A DNA stretch of 64,000 nucleotides from assembly GCA_006247105.1 (NCBI GenBank), contig CM016928.1, forward strand, positions 186,001-250,000, in the 5' to 3' direction. The stretch's first letter is position 1. Each line of letters begins with the position of its first letter. This document shows, one piece after another, positions 35,247-45,300 of the stretch. The DNA comes from Giardia muris. Lineage: Eukaryota > Fornicata > Diplomonadida > Hexamitidae. The notes under the pieces were generated by a model that was given only the letters and a program-made list of their open reading frames with translations, did not search any database and was not told the origin of the DNA. The translations under genes and the position numbers were made by a program.

Positions 35247-38183
35247 TCAATCGGACTCGCTTTCGACGTGCATGTCGATGTTTGCGCCTAGTTCCTCGAA
35301 GACATGGTCGCTCACGTCAGGGACCGCGTCAGTCGTCGCAGTCTGAGGCGTACGGGTGCGCCCTATTCCAGGGTCGCTTAATCCACGGGACTTTCGATGC
35401 TCGCTCCGCATCGGCCGGTTTGGAGAGTTGAGACTCAGTCGGTCAAAAAGCATGCTCTGTGAACGTCCACCCTCGAAGGCGCCCTCCATCCTGTACTTGA
35501 TCGTCTTTGTTTGCGTCAGAAACGCGTCGAGTATCCGGCGGTGTGGTTCAAGAATCGAGACGTTACTGATATCGTTCATATCTATATCGATGGTGCTGGA
35601 AAACAACGCGCTATTACGGCAGGTCACGAGCTCGTTCTCAAGCATAAGGACCATGCTGGCGCACTCACTCATCAGGAAGCCCGCGTCATCAACAAAGCAG
35701 TGGAGGCTTTGGATGACTGCGTGCTCCGTCGTCCCACGCTCTATCATCTTGAGCAACTCGTCGAGACTCCCAACGTTCAGCTCGGGCCCGGTGATCGCAT
35801 TCATGCTCCGTGATGCAGGCCGGTTTGTTGACCGAGACGTTTGTAAGGCGGCACGTGCCCGTCGACTCCCAAATGGCAAAGGAGAACGCAAAATCGGCGA
35901 GCGCTGCTCCTGGGATAGATAGATCTGAAGACACATGTCAACGAGCAAGTCAGTTGCTTTATATGCGCTGAGAAGGAGGCTAGTCACCGCGCGTAGGAAC
36001 GACTTCAGAGTGAAGATGGTCTCATGTGCTGCAAAGTTATGGACGGCCCGATGAAGGCCAGCGGTCGCTTGGGTCGCGAGAGCATGTAGTGGAGGTTCTC
36101 GTCGTGGAGGTGGGTGCTCGCGTCGCATGAAACTGAAGCCCGTGGCGGGTGCTCCACTACGACGGCTCATCACGGTGATGACACGATCTCTATCGCGGCC
36201 CCCGCTACGGCTCGCAGAGCGTGTGGATTGAGCCTGAGGCTGTGCCGAGGCTTGTCCGCCTAGACGGCGGATCTGCTTGACGGATAGTCCGGTAAGGACG
36301 CGCTGCATGTTCTGGACGCTTCGTGCCAAGACCGAGAGTAGGTTGTGGCGTGAGGCGTTATCGCAAGCCAAAAGAAGCTCTTCGAAGTCGGTCGTGCGAA
36401 GTTCCGTCATCTGGGATAAATAAGAGACAACGATCTCGCACGTCTCTGCCCACATCTGGACGCAAATACCTTCGGAGTCGCGGGTGACCGCGCAAGTCCG
36501 CGAAATCATGTGGGTGTTAGGCCGAACATTATTTGTGTGATACACGAAGGCTTGGGAGGCGAAGAAGGAGAAGTACTCCAAGAGGTTAAGGAGGTCTTCG
36601 AAGGAAAGGGTGGCGGGAGATAGCTCGATGTGGCCGAGAGACTTTAGGATGGTAAGGAAGAAGGTCAGTTGTGTCTGGGTAAGAGACGTGACCAACCTTC
36701 GTGTAGTCAGAGGCTTGACCACATCGTACTCCTCTGTAGCGTCCTGGATTTGGGACTCGAGATAACCCCGGCTAGAGCAGCTAGGGACCGCAAAAAACAT
36801 GAAGTCCTGACCTCCAAAGAAGTAGTTATCCAGGTAGATGAGACCCTCCCGTGGGAAGATGAGTAGAAGAACGCTATAGCAATGAGCCACGAACTCCATC
36901 CTGCCAAGGCTTTCCACGCTATGGACGTAAGCATCAGGGTAGATGTTTCCGTATGTTGGCGTTGGCGAGGCCAAATACACGCTAGAGCAAGGCAAATGGA
37001 AGTAGGACTGGGGGATCGGATCGAAGTTATCGGGAGACCCATAAATGCTAGTGTGAGTGAGGTATGCGTTACACGGGTCAAGGAGGCGGCTATAAGACCG
37101 TGTGGGGGAGACTCCGAAGATGTCCCGCGGTAGGTACACAAAGAGGTAAAAGACAACCACGTCTAGGAAGTGAGTGGATAGAAGATTCTCCTCTTTGAGC
37201 TGGAGGAGAAGCGCCCGAAAGAGCTGGGATACGAAAGACTGCAGGGCGCTGAAAATGGCCGTCGAAAGAGTCGAGTAGTAGGAGGAGCAGAACGAGAAGA
37301 TCAAGAAGAGCTCCGACTCGAGACTCAGGCACGCCGCGTCCACGAGCAACGGGATCTTCTGCTCGAGAAGATGCAGGTACTCGCAATGGAAGATGGTCCG
37401 AAGTGCGTCGAGCATAATTGTCTCGTCTCCTATGATAACATCAAGCGATAGGTCCGGAAGAAGAGCCGCCTCCTCTGGAAGGCTTGAGTACCTCTTCCTC
37501 GTATAGAGGTGCGATAGATGCGGTCCAGTAACGGAGTATGCCAGAGGCTGAAGCCTTGAAGCCTGGAAGTTCTCCGCGACCAGCTCAAGAAAACGCTCGT
37601 CGGTCAGGTCTGCGAACGTCTTGCTCAGCTGCGCCAGTGCTGCTTGGGCCGTATCCGCAAAGCCCGCGATCTGCATGCTGAAGTGCGACATGTACTGCCT
37701 CTGCCGTTCACGCCCGACCTCACTGACGTTCCGGGCAGTCGGGGCCTTCAAGACGATTGGAGGTCCACGAGTCACACGTGGGAAGTCTGGCCGTGGTGTC
37801 TCTCGCGGCGTCGCATCGCAATGGACAGGACCGCGAGCAGTCTTCTTCGTCAGAAACTCATAGAGTCGCGTGAGGATGGCTACGGCCGCGACTTGTGCGT
37901 CTCCCGCGTCAGTAACGATCGCACTGACCTGGCGCGACCATTGGCTCGTGAATGGAAATCCTAGCCGCGCAAGAGTCTTCGTCAGATACTCCCAGTTCTC
38001 CTTACGTTCACGAACGACGCCCCCCGCGGCCAGATTCTCGGGTTGGCAGGCGTCACGGTGGTACTTGTTAATGAGCTCAGCGACCACGTGTCCGGAGGCT
38101 AGCATGTGCCGGAGGTTGCGAGGGAGCCTCTGGAGGTCGCCGGAGTTCAGCCACTTCAGGACGTCAAACGATAGGCCTGACAT
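35247..38183 (-). CDS. CH-like (SPEF1/SPATA4-type) domain cytoskeletal protein
   Basis: 978 residues from the ATG at 38183, chosen for its GACAAAAATG context over an ATG 27 bp upstream. Residues 1-110 match the calponin-homology-like domain of sperm-flagellar proteins (SPATA4/SPEF1/CLAMP): VLKWLNSGDLQRLPRNLRHMLASGHVVAELI, then WEYLTKTLARLGF. Family members bind flagellar microtubules, so an axoneme or other microtubule role is likely in this flagellate. The remainder is helical with an Arg/Ser-rich linker (about 660-720) and basic C-terminal tail ending acidic. No other domain was recognised. It shares a 17-bp divergent gap with the gene at 38201 and its stop abuts the convergent gene's stop. 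Confidence 0.7.
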   Translation of the reverse strand: MSGLSFDVLKWLNSGDLQRLPRNLRHMLASGHVVAELINKYHRDACQPENLAAGGVVRERKENWEYLTKTLARLGFPFTSQWSRQVSAIVTDAGDAQVAAVAILTRLYEFLTKKTARGPVHCDATPRETPRPDFPRVTRGPPIVLKAPTARNVSEVGRERQRQYMSHFSMQIAGFADTAQAALAQLSKTFADLTDERFLELVAENFQASRLQPLAYSVTGPHLSHLYTRKRYSSLPEEAALLPDLSLDVIIGDETIMLDALRTIFHCEYLHLLEQKIPLLVDAACLSLESELFLIFSFCSSYYSTLSTAIFSALQSFVSQLFRALLLQLKEENLLSTHFLDVVVFYLFVYLPRDIFGVSPTRSYSRLLDPCNAYLTHTSIYGSPDNFDPIPQSYFHLPCSSVYLASPTPTYGNIYPDAYVHSVESLGRMEFVAHCYSVLLLIFPREGLIYLDNYFFGGQDFMFFAVPSCSSRGYLESQIQDATEEYDVVKPLTTRRLVTSLTQTQLTFFLTILKSLGHIELSPATLSFEDLLNLLEYFSFFASQAFVYHTNNVRPNTHMISRTCAVTRDSEGICVQMWAETCEIVVSYLSQMTELRTTDFEELLLACDNASRHNLLSVLARSVQNMQRVLTGLSVKQIRRLGGQASAQPQAQSTRSASRSGGRDRDRVITVMSRRSGAPATGFSFMRREHPPPRREPPLHALATQATAGLHRAVHNFAAHETIFTLKSFLRAVTSLLLSAYKATDLLVDMCLQIYLSQEQRSPILRSPLPFGSRRARAALQTSRSTNRPASRSMNAITGPELNVGSLDELLKMIERGTTEHAVIQSLHCFVDDAGFLMSECASMVLMLENELVTCRNSALFSSTIDIDMNDISNVSILEPHRRILDAFLTQTKTIKYRMEGAFEGGRSQSMLFDRLSLNSPNRPMRSEHRKSRGLSDPGIGRTRTPQTATTDAVPDVSDHVFEELGANIDMHVESESD

Positions 38184-38200
38184 TTTTGTCGAGACGGTAC
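38184..38200. promoter_or_regulatory. 17-bp divergent promoter
   Basis: Sequence TTTTGTCGAGACGGTAC separates the two divergent start codons. Its A-rich side (read on the minus strand) directly precedes the CH-domain gene. Confidence 0.45.
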
Positions 38201-38716
38201 ATGATCCCAATGCTTCCCGAATACATGGATGAGGAGAGCCTGACGGAGTACATGGGGAGACTGGACCCTGTGGGGCTGCGCGCGCTCAGAACCATTGAGA
38301 GGCGTGACGCGGTCCAAGGGGATTCGCACCTGACGCTACCACTCTGCCTTTCCGTCAGCTATACGGAGACGTTGGCACGGAAGGGCGGCCAAGCCTTTAT
38401 CCAGGCGTTGATGCGTAACGTGGCGATCGAGTCGGATGTCTTTTCAGTTATCACTCATAGTCTTGCCGAGGCAACGTCCATGGGCGTCACGAGTGGTACT
38501 GTCGCAATGGGAACCACCCTACTGACCCAACTGACCAATGACCCGGCATTTGGGGCGGCCCTTGCAGCCATACCGAACTTCAGGAAGTCGGCGTTTGCAG
38601 GCCTTTCTTCTCTTATCCTAGGACCCTTGATATCTCGAGTGATGGGATCAACGTACCAGCGAGTGATGGGGTCCTGGCAAGAGCTACGACAGCAATGGGG
38701 ACGAGGGGCCAAATGA
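38201..38716 (+). CDS. Hypothetical small protein
   Basis: 171 residues from the ATG at 38201. A nearby ATG (38210 or 38225) is also possible. It is unrecognised. The middle and C-terminal part are small-residue rich and moderately hydrophobic (AGLSSLILGPLISRVMG), perhaps a membrane-associated helix, and the end is basic (ELRQQWGRGAK). It is followed by the convergent phosphatase after 60 bp. Possible roles cannot be deduced from the sequence. Confidence 0.6.
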   Translation: MIPMLPEYMDEESLTEYMGRLDPVGLRALRTIERRDAVQGDSHLTLPLCLSVSYTETLARKGGQAFIQALMRNVAIESDVFSVITHSLAEATSMGVTSGTVAMGTTLLTQLTNDPAFGAALAAIPNFRKSAFAGLSSLILGPLISRVMGSTYQRVMGSWQELRQQWGRGAK

Positions 38717-38776
38717 TTGATGAGGACTCGTTACAGAATAACGGTTCACTGCTCCTGGGCCTCTTCAATCTCGATC

Positions 38777-39712
38777 TCAATCCCACCCACCAGTGAGGGA
38801 GCTCATATAGGACTCGGGTGGGAGCTCACGTTGATCTGCTGGGACGGCCTCGAAGACACGGAACTCCTCCTTCTGGTCTTCCCGAACTACCATGATACTT
38901 GCACTATTCCGGGTGCGATAGGAGTAGTTGGGGGCGCTCCAGACCGTCACGACGGTGTCGTTGAAGTACTTCTGATAGCCCTCGACGGCCAACTGGTGAG
39001 CGCGTGCAATCATCCCGAGGTCATTGATCCGAAGGAACTGTTCAACAGCGCGAGCACCGAAGAGGTAGCCCGCCCCGCGATACGAGTGCTCCCACGTCTC
39101 CAAGGAGGTGCAAGGGTCGGACCATTGAAGGTCTGCAAAAGGGCCTTCAGGAGGAATTTCGGAAGTGCGGTTTAGGGTTCTGATATCATCGATGGTTGGG
39201 AGTGAGGGGCTCAAGCCGCCATGGACACAAAAGATACGATCATCAATGATGGCTGCAAGGGGTAGCTGGTCAAAAAGCTCCATGAACAGCTTCCAAACAC
39301 CGGCATGGCCATACTTTCGGAAAGCTTCGTCGTAGAAGCCGTAGGTCTGAGTCACTGAGCGGCATTCGTGGTTCCCACGAAGCAAGTAGATGGTAGTGGG
39401 ATAGTTGATCTTAAGGCAAATCAGGAGGGTGATTGTCTCGAGTGAATAGTACCCACGGTCGACGTAGTCTCCAAGGAAGAGGTAGCGGGTGCCATTGGAG
39501 ACCTTCCCGCCGAAATCCAGCATGTACCTCACGTCATAGAACTGGCCGTGGACGTCGCCGCAAACGTTAAGGAAGGGTTTGGAAGATAAGGGGATGACGG
39601 TCGGCTCCTCGGAGATCACCTCCATGGCGCGCCAGAGGATGTCACGGATCTCGTCCTCGTGCAGGATCTCCCGCTTGAGACAACGGTCGAGGAAGGTACT
39701 GAAATCGGGCAT
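38777..39712 (-). CDS. PP2A-family Ser/Thr phosphatase catalytic subunit (PP4/PP6-like)
   Basis: 311 residues from the ATG at 39712, after TTAAAAAGAAGG. All metal-binding PPP motifs are present: CGDVHGQ, GDYVDRG, RGNHE, then CVHGGLSP and RAHQL. Overall closeness (SDP, RGAGYLFG, VTVWSAPNYSYR) is to PP4/PP6 of the PP2A group. These phosphatases act with regulatory subunits in cell-cycle and DNA-damage control. The tail ends SLTGGWD, so the PP2A/PP4/PP6 C-terminal YFL, whose Leu is methylated, is missing. NYCYRC has become NYSYRT. The gene is a tandem paralogue of the one immediately upstream (47-bp gap). Confidence 0.92.
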   Translation of the reverse strand: MPDFSTFLDRCLKREILHEDEIRDILWRAMEVISEEPTVIPLSSKPFLNVCGDVHGQFYDVRYMLDFGGKVSNGTRYLFLGDYVDRGYYSLETITLLICLKINYPTTIYLLRGNHECRSVTQTYGFYDEAFRKYGHAGVWKLFMELFDQLPLAAIIDDRIFCVHGGLSPSLPTIDDIRTLNRTSEIPPEGPFADLQWSDPCTSLETWEHSYRGAGYLFGARAVEQFLRINDLGMIARAHQLAVEGYQKYFNDTVVTVWSAPNYSYRTRNSASIMVVREDQKEEFRVFEAVPADQRELPPESYMSSLTGGWD

Positions 39713-39759
39713 CCTTCTTTTTAAGTCCCCCTTAATCACAGGAGCTAAAAATAAGCCCT

Positions 39760-40695
39760 TTACTTTCCACTCCTGATCGCGTCCATGTACTCGGGAGGCA
39801 GGTCCCCATCCTTGTATTCGTACGCCTCGAAGACGCGGTACTCTTTGACGTTCCCATCCTTGACCATCATGATCGACGCCTTATTCTTCGTACGATAGGA
39901 GTAGTTGGGGGCGCTCCATACCGTCACCAGCTTCTTGTCGAAGTACTCCTGGTAGCCCTCAATGGCCAACTGGTGAGCGCGTGCGACCATCTTCAAATCG
40001 TTCATCACTAGGAACTGCTCGACGGCCTTCTGGCCGAAGAGGTAGCCTGCCCCACGATACGAGTGTTCCCAGGTGTCCAGATTTGTGCAGGGGTCAGACC
40101 AGTTCAGGTCTGCTAACGGTCCTTCGGAGGGAATCTCCGTTGTACGATTCAGAAGAGTAATGTCGTCGAGAGTGGGCAAGGCTGGACTTAGACCACCATG
40201 AACGCAGAAAATGGCGTCGTCAACGATCGCGGCGATTGGGAGGTAGTCAAAAAGCTCCATGAACAGCTTCCAAACACCAGCGTGACCATACTTGCGTGTG
40301 GTCTCCTCATAGAAGCCGTAGGTCTGAGTCACCGAGCGGCATTCGTGGTTCCCACGGATCAGGTAAATCTCGTTTGGATACTTGATCTTATAGGCGAGAA
40401 GCAGGGTGATTGTCTCGACCGAGTAGTACCCACGGTCGACGTAGTCTCCAAGGAAGAGGTAGCGGTTCGAGCTCGAGACCTCCGATCCGACCTCGTCTAT
40501 CATCTTTTTCACGTCCTGAAACTGCCCATGCACGTCACCACAGACGTTCAGCTTCTCGCCCGACGAGGTCACGTGGAGGACGTTCGGCTCCATGATGAAG
40601 ATCTCCATCGCCACCCAGATCAGCTTCCTCAGCTCCTCCTCATTGAACATGTCGCGCTTCTTGGCCCTCGCTAACCACTCGTCTTCAGAGCCCAT
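39760..40695 (-). CDS. PP2A-family Ser/Thr phosphatase catalytic subunit, tandem paralogue
   Basis: 311 residues, about two-thirds identical by eye to the neighbour at 38777-39712. Motifs CGDVHGQF, GDYVDRGYYS, RGNHECRS, CVHGGLSPA and RAHQL are intact, so it should be active. It likewise shows NYSYRT and lacks the YFL methylation tail (ends MDAIRSGK). The start lies behind a run of nine A residues (read on the minus strand), the longest A tract at any start here. The stop codon sits in AAGTAAAG, one base off the AGTRAAY signal. The tandem pair probably arose by local duplication and then diverged, perhaps toward different regulatory subunits. Confidence 0.92.
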   Translation of the reverse strand: MGSEDEWLARAKKRDMFNEEELRKLIWVAMEIFIMEPNVLHVTSSGEKLNVCGDVHGQFQDVKKMIDEVGSEVSSSNRYLFLGDYVDRGYYSVETITLLLAYKIKYPNEIYLIRGNHECRSVTQTYGFYEETTRKYGHAGVWKLFMELFDYLPIAAIVDDAIFCVHGGLSPALPTLDDITLLNRTTEIPSEGPLADLNWSDPCTNLDTWEHSYRGAGYLFGQKAVEQFLVMNDLKMVARAHQLAIEGYQEYFDKKLVTVWSAPNYSYRTKNKASIMMVKDGNVKEYRVFEAYEYKDGDLPPEYMDAIRSGK

Positions 40696-40720
40696 TTTTT
40701 TTTAAAACGTGTACTTTCAA
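40696..40720. promoter_or_regulatory. 25-bp divergent promoter
   Basis: Gap between the phosphatase start (40695, minus) and the glycosyltransferase start (40721, plus). It starts with a run of T followed by AAAA and ends in ACTTTCAA, so each ATG has its own A-rich block. Confidence 0.5.
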
Positions 40721-42346
40721 ATGAATCCATGTGATCGGCCCCGGCCCGCCAGCGTCGCCATCATCTACCCGGGGGTGCCGCGGGCATCGCGACGGCTTCG
40801 AAACCACGTCGACTGCTACCTGGAGCGCGGGTTTCACGTTGACGTCTTGGGGCTGTACCGTGGTAGTCTTCCTTCCTGGCTACGCCATGAAGGACAGCTC
40901 TCTTATTACTATGTCGATACCGCCTTCCCCTCCCCCGCCCCCGACAGCTATCTCTTCTGGCTCATCTTTCCTTTCCAGCTTGTATTCGACTACCTGTACG
41001 CTATCGTGTATCTATCGCTCTTCTGCCGCGGGCGTTCAAGCGCCATCACTGTCTTCGCAGCCCCCTTACGCCCGGGCCTTATCTCCGGCTCGCGCTTCAT
41101 GGCGAAGCTGTTGGGTGTACCGTTCTGGATTGACATCGGTGGTCCCTCGCAAAGCAGACAATACTCCGGGCTGAGGCGCCGAGTCATTGCCCGGTATGAG
41201 CGACGGGTGCTGCGCCCTCGTGGGAGGCGGGAACTAGCACTTCTGGCTTCAGATGTGTTGGTCGCCCAATACAACGTGAGTCATAGATACATAGTTCTGC
41301 CCTCAACCCCTGCGACCAAGGGACTGGTCTGTCGGAACCTCCAGCCAATACAGCACCACTCTCTTCTTTCTCGTCTTCGGTTTGCACAGCCCGAGAAGAC
41401 CTTCATTGGGGTGCGCACTGTGTTCCACTATGCGATCCCCGGCCCGGAACAGAAGGTCCTCCTTAAGCTGAACGACGCTAGGCCCGCCCTCGTGGTTTGC
41501 CCATGCGGCTTCGCTGGTGCTGATGACTACTCTGCGATCTTCGCCTTCATTGATGCGCTCAAGGATATTCTTCAGCACAACAAGCGTGCTGGCTTCACGA
41601 GCGCTATTGTAGTCATCACTGGCCGCTGTGACCCTTGGGGGAACCCTCAAACGCGCAAGGAACACAATCGCTTGATACAATTGATTCGAGACTATAATGC
41701 AGGCAAGCACAAACGTTCTGAGGCCCCCGTCATGGACCCGGACTATGACTCGGAGGAAAAGGTTGCCGCCCGCAGGAAGGAAAAGGTTGCGGAGTACCGA
41801 AAGAGGGTCGTGATAGCTAAAGAGCGTGGTGGAGAGGGGTTGAACTCAGGGAAGACGAAGAGGGGTGAGGATGAACAGATCGGTGCCGGAGTACGCGTCC
41901 ATAAGGCATACTTGTACGACCATGACTATTTTGCCCTGCTTGACGTCGCAGATTTAGTGTTCGTTGGTAGACGACACGAGGAGGCGTCTTCTTATCGAGG
42001 TATTCCCACCTCTTTGATTGACGCCATCATCTCACACAAGTTTGTGTTCCATAGCTGCGGGCTCGATGGGTCTATGGCCCTGGGGACGAATGAGTTTCTA
42101 GACGACATCTTAAATTGCACGTTCGATGTCAATGCCCCTGATAGCACAGAGACGTTGAGTACTCTCTTAGGTTATCGGAAACATCTTACTGAGGCTGGGA
42201 GTACGACTCCATCGCTCGTCAAAGAGGTGATGGAGCGTTTGGCAGACGCCTCGGCATCGGTTCTTCGCCAAGGGTTTGCGCGTGTCTTCGATGAGTCTAT
42301 ACTTCCTCAAGTGGGGGGTCAAGAGGAAGAGGAGGAGCTCGAATAA
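40721..42346 (+). CDS. GT-B glycosyltransferase, ALG1 (GT33)-like
   Basis: 541 residues from the ATG at 40721. The layout follows ALG1, the ER enzyme that adds the first mannose to dolichol-PP-GlcNAc2: an N-terminal Rossmann start (VAIIYPGVPRASRRLRNHV, ERGFHVDVLGLYR), then a hydrophobic segment (about 76-102, YLFWLIFPFQLVFDYLYAIV) that can anchor in the membrane. It continues with GVPFWIDIGGPS where ALG1 has IDWHN, then ARPALVVCPCGFAGADDYSAIFAFIDAL, VVITGR and a C-lobe ADLVFVGRRHEEASSYRGIPTSLIDAI. The HN and LPMK motif residues of ALG1 are altered, so substrate or activity may differ. A charged K/E/R-rich insertion lies at about 330-385. It could be another GT-B family member. Confidence 0.6.
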   Translation: MNPCDRPRPASVAIIYPGVPRASRRLRNHVDCYLERGFHVDVLGLYRGSLPSWLRHEGQLSYYYVDTAFPSPAPDSYLFWLIFPFQLVFDYLYAIVYLSLFCRGRSSAITVFAAPLRPGLISGSRFMAKLLGVPFWIDIGGPSQSRQYSGLRRRVIARYERRVLRPRGRRELALLASDVLVAQYNVSHRYIVLPSTPATKGLVCRNLQPIQHHSLLSRLRFAQPEKTFIGVRTVFHYAIPGPEQKVLLKLNDARPALVVCPCGFAGADDYSAIFAFIDALKDILQHNKRAGFTSAIVVITGRCDPWGNPQTRKEHNRLIQLIRDYNAGKHKRSEAPVMDPDYDSEEKVAARRKEKVAEYRKRVVIAKERGGEGLNSGKTKRGEDEQIGAGVRVHKAYLYDHDYFALLDVADLVFVGRRHEEASSYRGIPTSLIDAIISHKFVFHSCGLDGSMALGTNEFLDDILNCTFDVNAPDSTETLSTLLGYRKHLTEAGSTTPSLVKEVMERLADASASVLRQGFARVFDESILPQVGGQEEEEELE

Positions 42347-42375
42347 AGGCCAGCATTCGGGTTTATCGTCAGTGA

Positions 42376-45300
42376 ATGCATCTAGCCGTGCTCCTCCTAG
42401 CTCTTCTTCAGTCTACGGTCGTCCATGGGGCCGAATGCCTCGTTGCCGATGCTGGGCCATTGATTCTGCTGGAGAACGGGACTGTCTTCATGGGATTCAC
42501 TGGTTGCACCGAGGCACCGGAGGCCGTCACCGTCAGCTTTGCGACGTTTGCACGGACGCTCCCACTAACGCAGCAGAAGGGGTCTCCGTTTGTGTACGCC
42601 GCCAACTTGAATTCGACGTTAGCGAACGCATTACCGTTGGTCACGGTCGTGTACTCTGGGTATATGGACTCAGCGCCCATCATTGTTGAGATGCATCCTC
42701 CGACGTGCTTAGTGGCTGGGAACCTTCTGGCGGGGGTTCTGGATGAGACGGTGTACATCTATCCAAAGAATCTGACGTATGCAAACCAGGATGCGGGCAA
42801 AGATCTACCCTGTGATATTGTGTATGACCCCTATCTCAAGGTGATTAACTCCAAGGGGGAGGAGGCCTCTTGCACACATGAAGGGCTGTTCTATATGTGT
42901 CAGGCCGCTTCCATTGGGTCTGGGAGTCTTACCGTTGTATTCTTCGATGGGAGCACTGAGACAATTACCCCGCAGACCCTTCCATGGTGCTACAATACCG
43001 CTGGTGCAACGCTCTCCATGACCATTCATAACCGAACTAGGTTATCCTTCGAGAACGCTTATATTGATAGGTCGTTTGGAACTCCTACGACTTGCATCCC
43101 AGTTTCGACGAATCTGCTGATCAGTGATTACGTCATTAACGAGTACAACTTCCATTGGGCTATCGAGGTGGACGACCTCACTAAGAAAGAGGTGGAGGCC
43201 GTCGTTACCCTCAGAACATTGGTGGGGGGGAGTGGAAGTGATGATGGGATCACCTTTGGGATGAGAAACCATTCCTTTACCATCTCGGTCGATACGGCAA
43301 GTACCGCAACCAACAGCCTGTGCTATCAATCCTTCGACGTCAGCCCAAGCTATTCTGTCCCCTTTGCGTCCAACATCTCGCAGATCTTCACGATACAGAA
43401 CCTACGTTATTGGTACAACAATTATCAGCTTGCCATAGTCCCCCAGGAGACCTGTGACGTCCTACCGAACATGTATCTGCGTGTCACCATTCTCTATAAC
43501 GGAAGGAGCTATAGCACATACGCGTTCCCTTACCCAGCCCTTACCGACGAGAGCGTCCTATTGGGAGTGATAGATAACTACAAGGCCATCTCCTCAATCG
43601 CCCTTTACGTTCCCCTTTACCAGAGCCTGACCATTGGGATAGCAAAGGTAGTTAGAGGCTATATCAGTTTGTTTTTCCAGCTTCCTAGCCACCGCCTCCC
43701 CTATTGCGTTTCAACCTCCTTCCCAAGGTACTATTGCATAGATGACACGCTCTACGTCTCCACCTATTACCCGTGCACGGACAACGTCACAATAGAGGAG
43801 ATCACCTTACAGCTCTATTCGAGCACGGGAACCACAGAATACAAGCTGAACTATAATAAGACCTTCACGGAACATGTGCACTACATGCTGAATGTCCAGG
43901 ATTGCAGAAGCCTACCAATTTGGAAACCGGACGAGTATCCTATCGTCGGAGTTCTCTTCACTATTGAGAATGAAAGCATCCCATTCACAGAACTAATCCA
44001 CACGTACACAGACTATTGTCAGATCACTGACGCGGCCTTCGACTTCAGTGCTTATCTGCACTATGACGCCATCCACATCCATTCCCGTTGCAATCTCACC
44101 GACTACTACTTCATAGATACGGTCGTGGGCTTACAGCGCCGCCTTATAGGCTCAAATCCTACGCGAGATGTCACCATGAAGGACCATTACGATTACGATA
44201 TCGATAACATCTCCTACAAGCTTCTCCCATACATCTTCTCCTTTCGTACGAGTTTTGAGGAGTCGGTCCCTGGGTACACCCTTTCTGTCGAGTACTATCC
44301 AGAGGCTTACGGATTCATGCACCGCAACCTGGTCGGGGACGGTAGCACCTGGTTGACGTCACAGACGAGGTTACCGTACATCTCTTTCAATCAGTACTAC
44401 CCGGCCAACGTGAATATCCCATGTCTGGACCAAGTCCTGATAGGAGATAACCAGTGGTACTTCTTCCTTCTTGTCGACATCGATAAGGCGCTTCTCTTCT
44501 ACGAGTACACATCTCTCCTTTGCAGTACTGCCAACGTCACCTTGGAGTTCACGCTTTTCACGGGCACTCTGGTACGAGGCGAGCTGGCGATAGAAGACGT
44601 CCTGATCGAGAATGCGTCAATGACCAGTGGTGCTGGCACCACAACCGGAGCCGCTGTTGTAGACAAGTACATGATCGGGGCGGATACCGACGCATGGTCG
44701 ATCATCGAGAGAGAGTTGCCGCGACTTCTTGGGAAGTCCCTATCGTTGTATGCCAACGTCACGTATTCTTACATTCGAGGAGGACAGGGGATCAACCTCG
44801 TACCGGTCCACGTCAACGCCCAAAGCTGCATCATGCATCGGGAGACGATGCGCTTCTTGGGCTTGGACTCTCGGACCTTGGTTCTGGAGTATCCGGACCG
44901 TGGGACCTGTTACACTAAGACGGACTTGGCATACATCGTCATCCCGACCCTAGCGACGATGCCAGAAAGAGATTGGGAGGAGCACATGCAATATTTCCTC
45001 TTACTGGAGGAGCGATTATTGAAATCCTTTGGGTTTGAATCGGTGGTGGATCTGGATCGGCTAATTATGGATAAGCCGGTCTTGGATGTGCTGCTGGGTA
45101 AGGTAACCAGAGGAAAGTCGTCAAAGAGCCTTCTATATGAGAACCGCTACATATCGGATGAGATGATGTTGGACTTAAGCTTCTACTATTCGATGCGGCA
45201 ATCGACCCTGCTATCAACGGGGTTGCCGACGCTGGAAAACCTCATCGAGGACGCCGTCAATGATCGTAGGGTGTACGAGATGATCGTTGGGAACGAGAAT

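Noticed and set aside
38717..39175. 152-codon ORF after the 38201 gene
   Set aside because: It is antisense to the conserved phosphatase gene, so a shadow frame.
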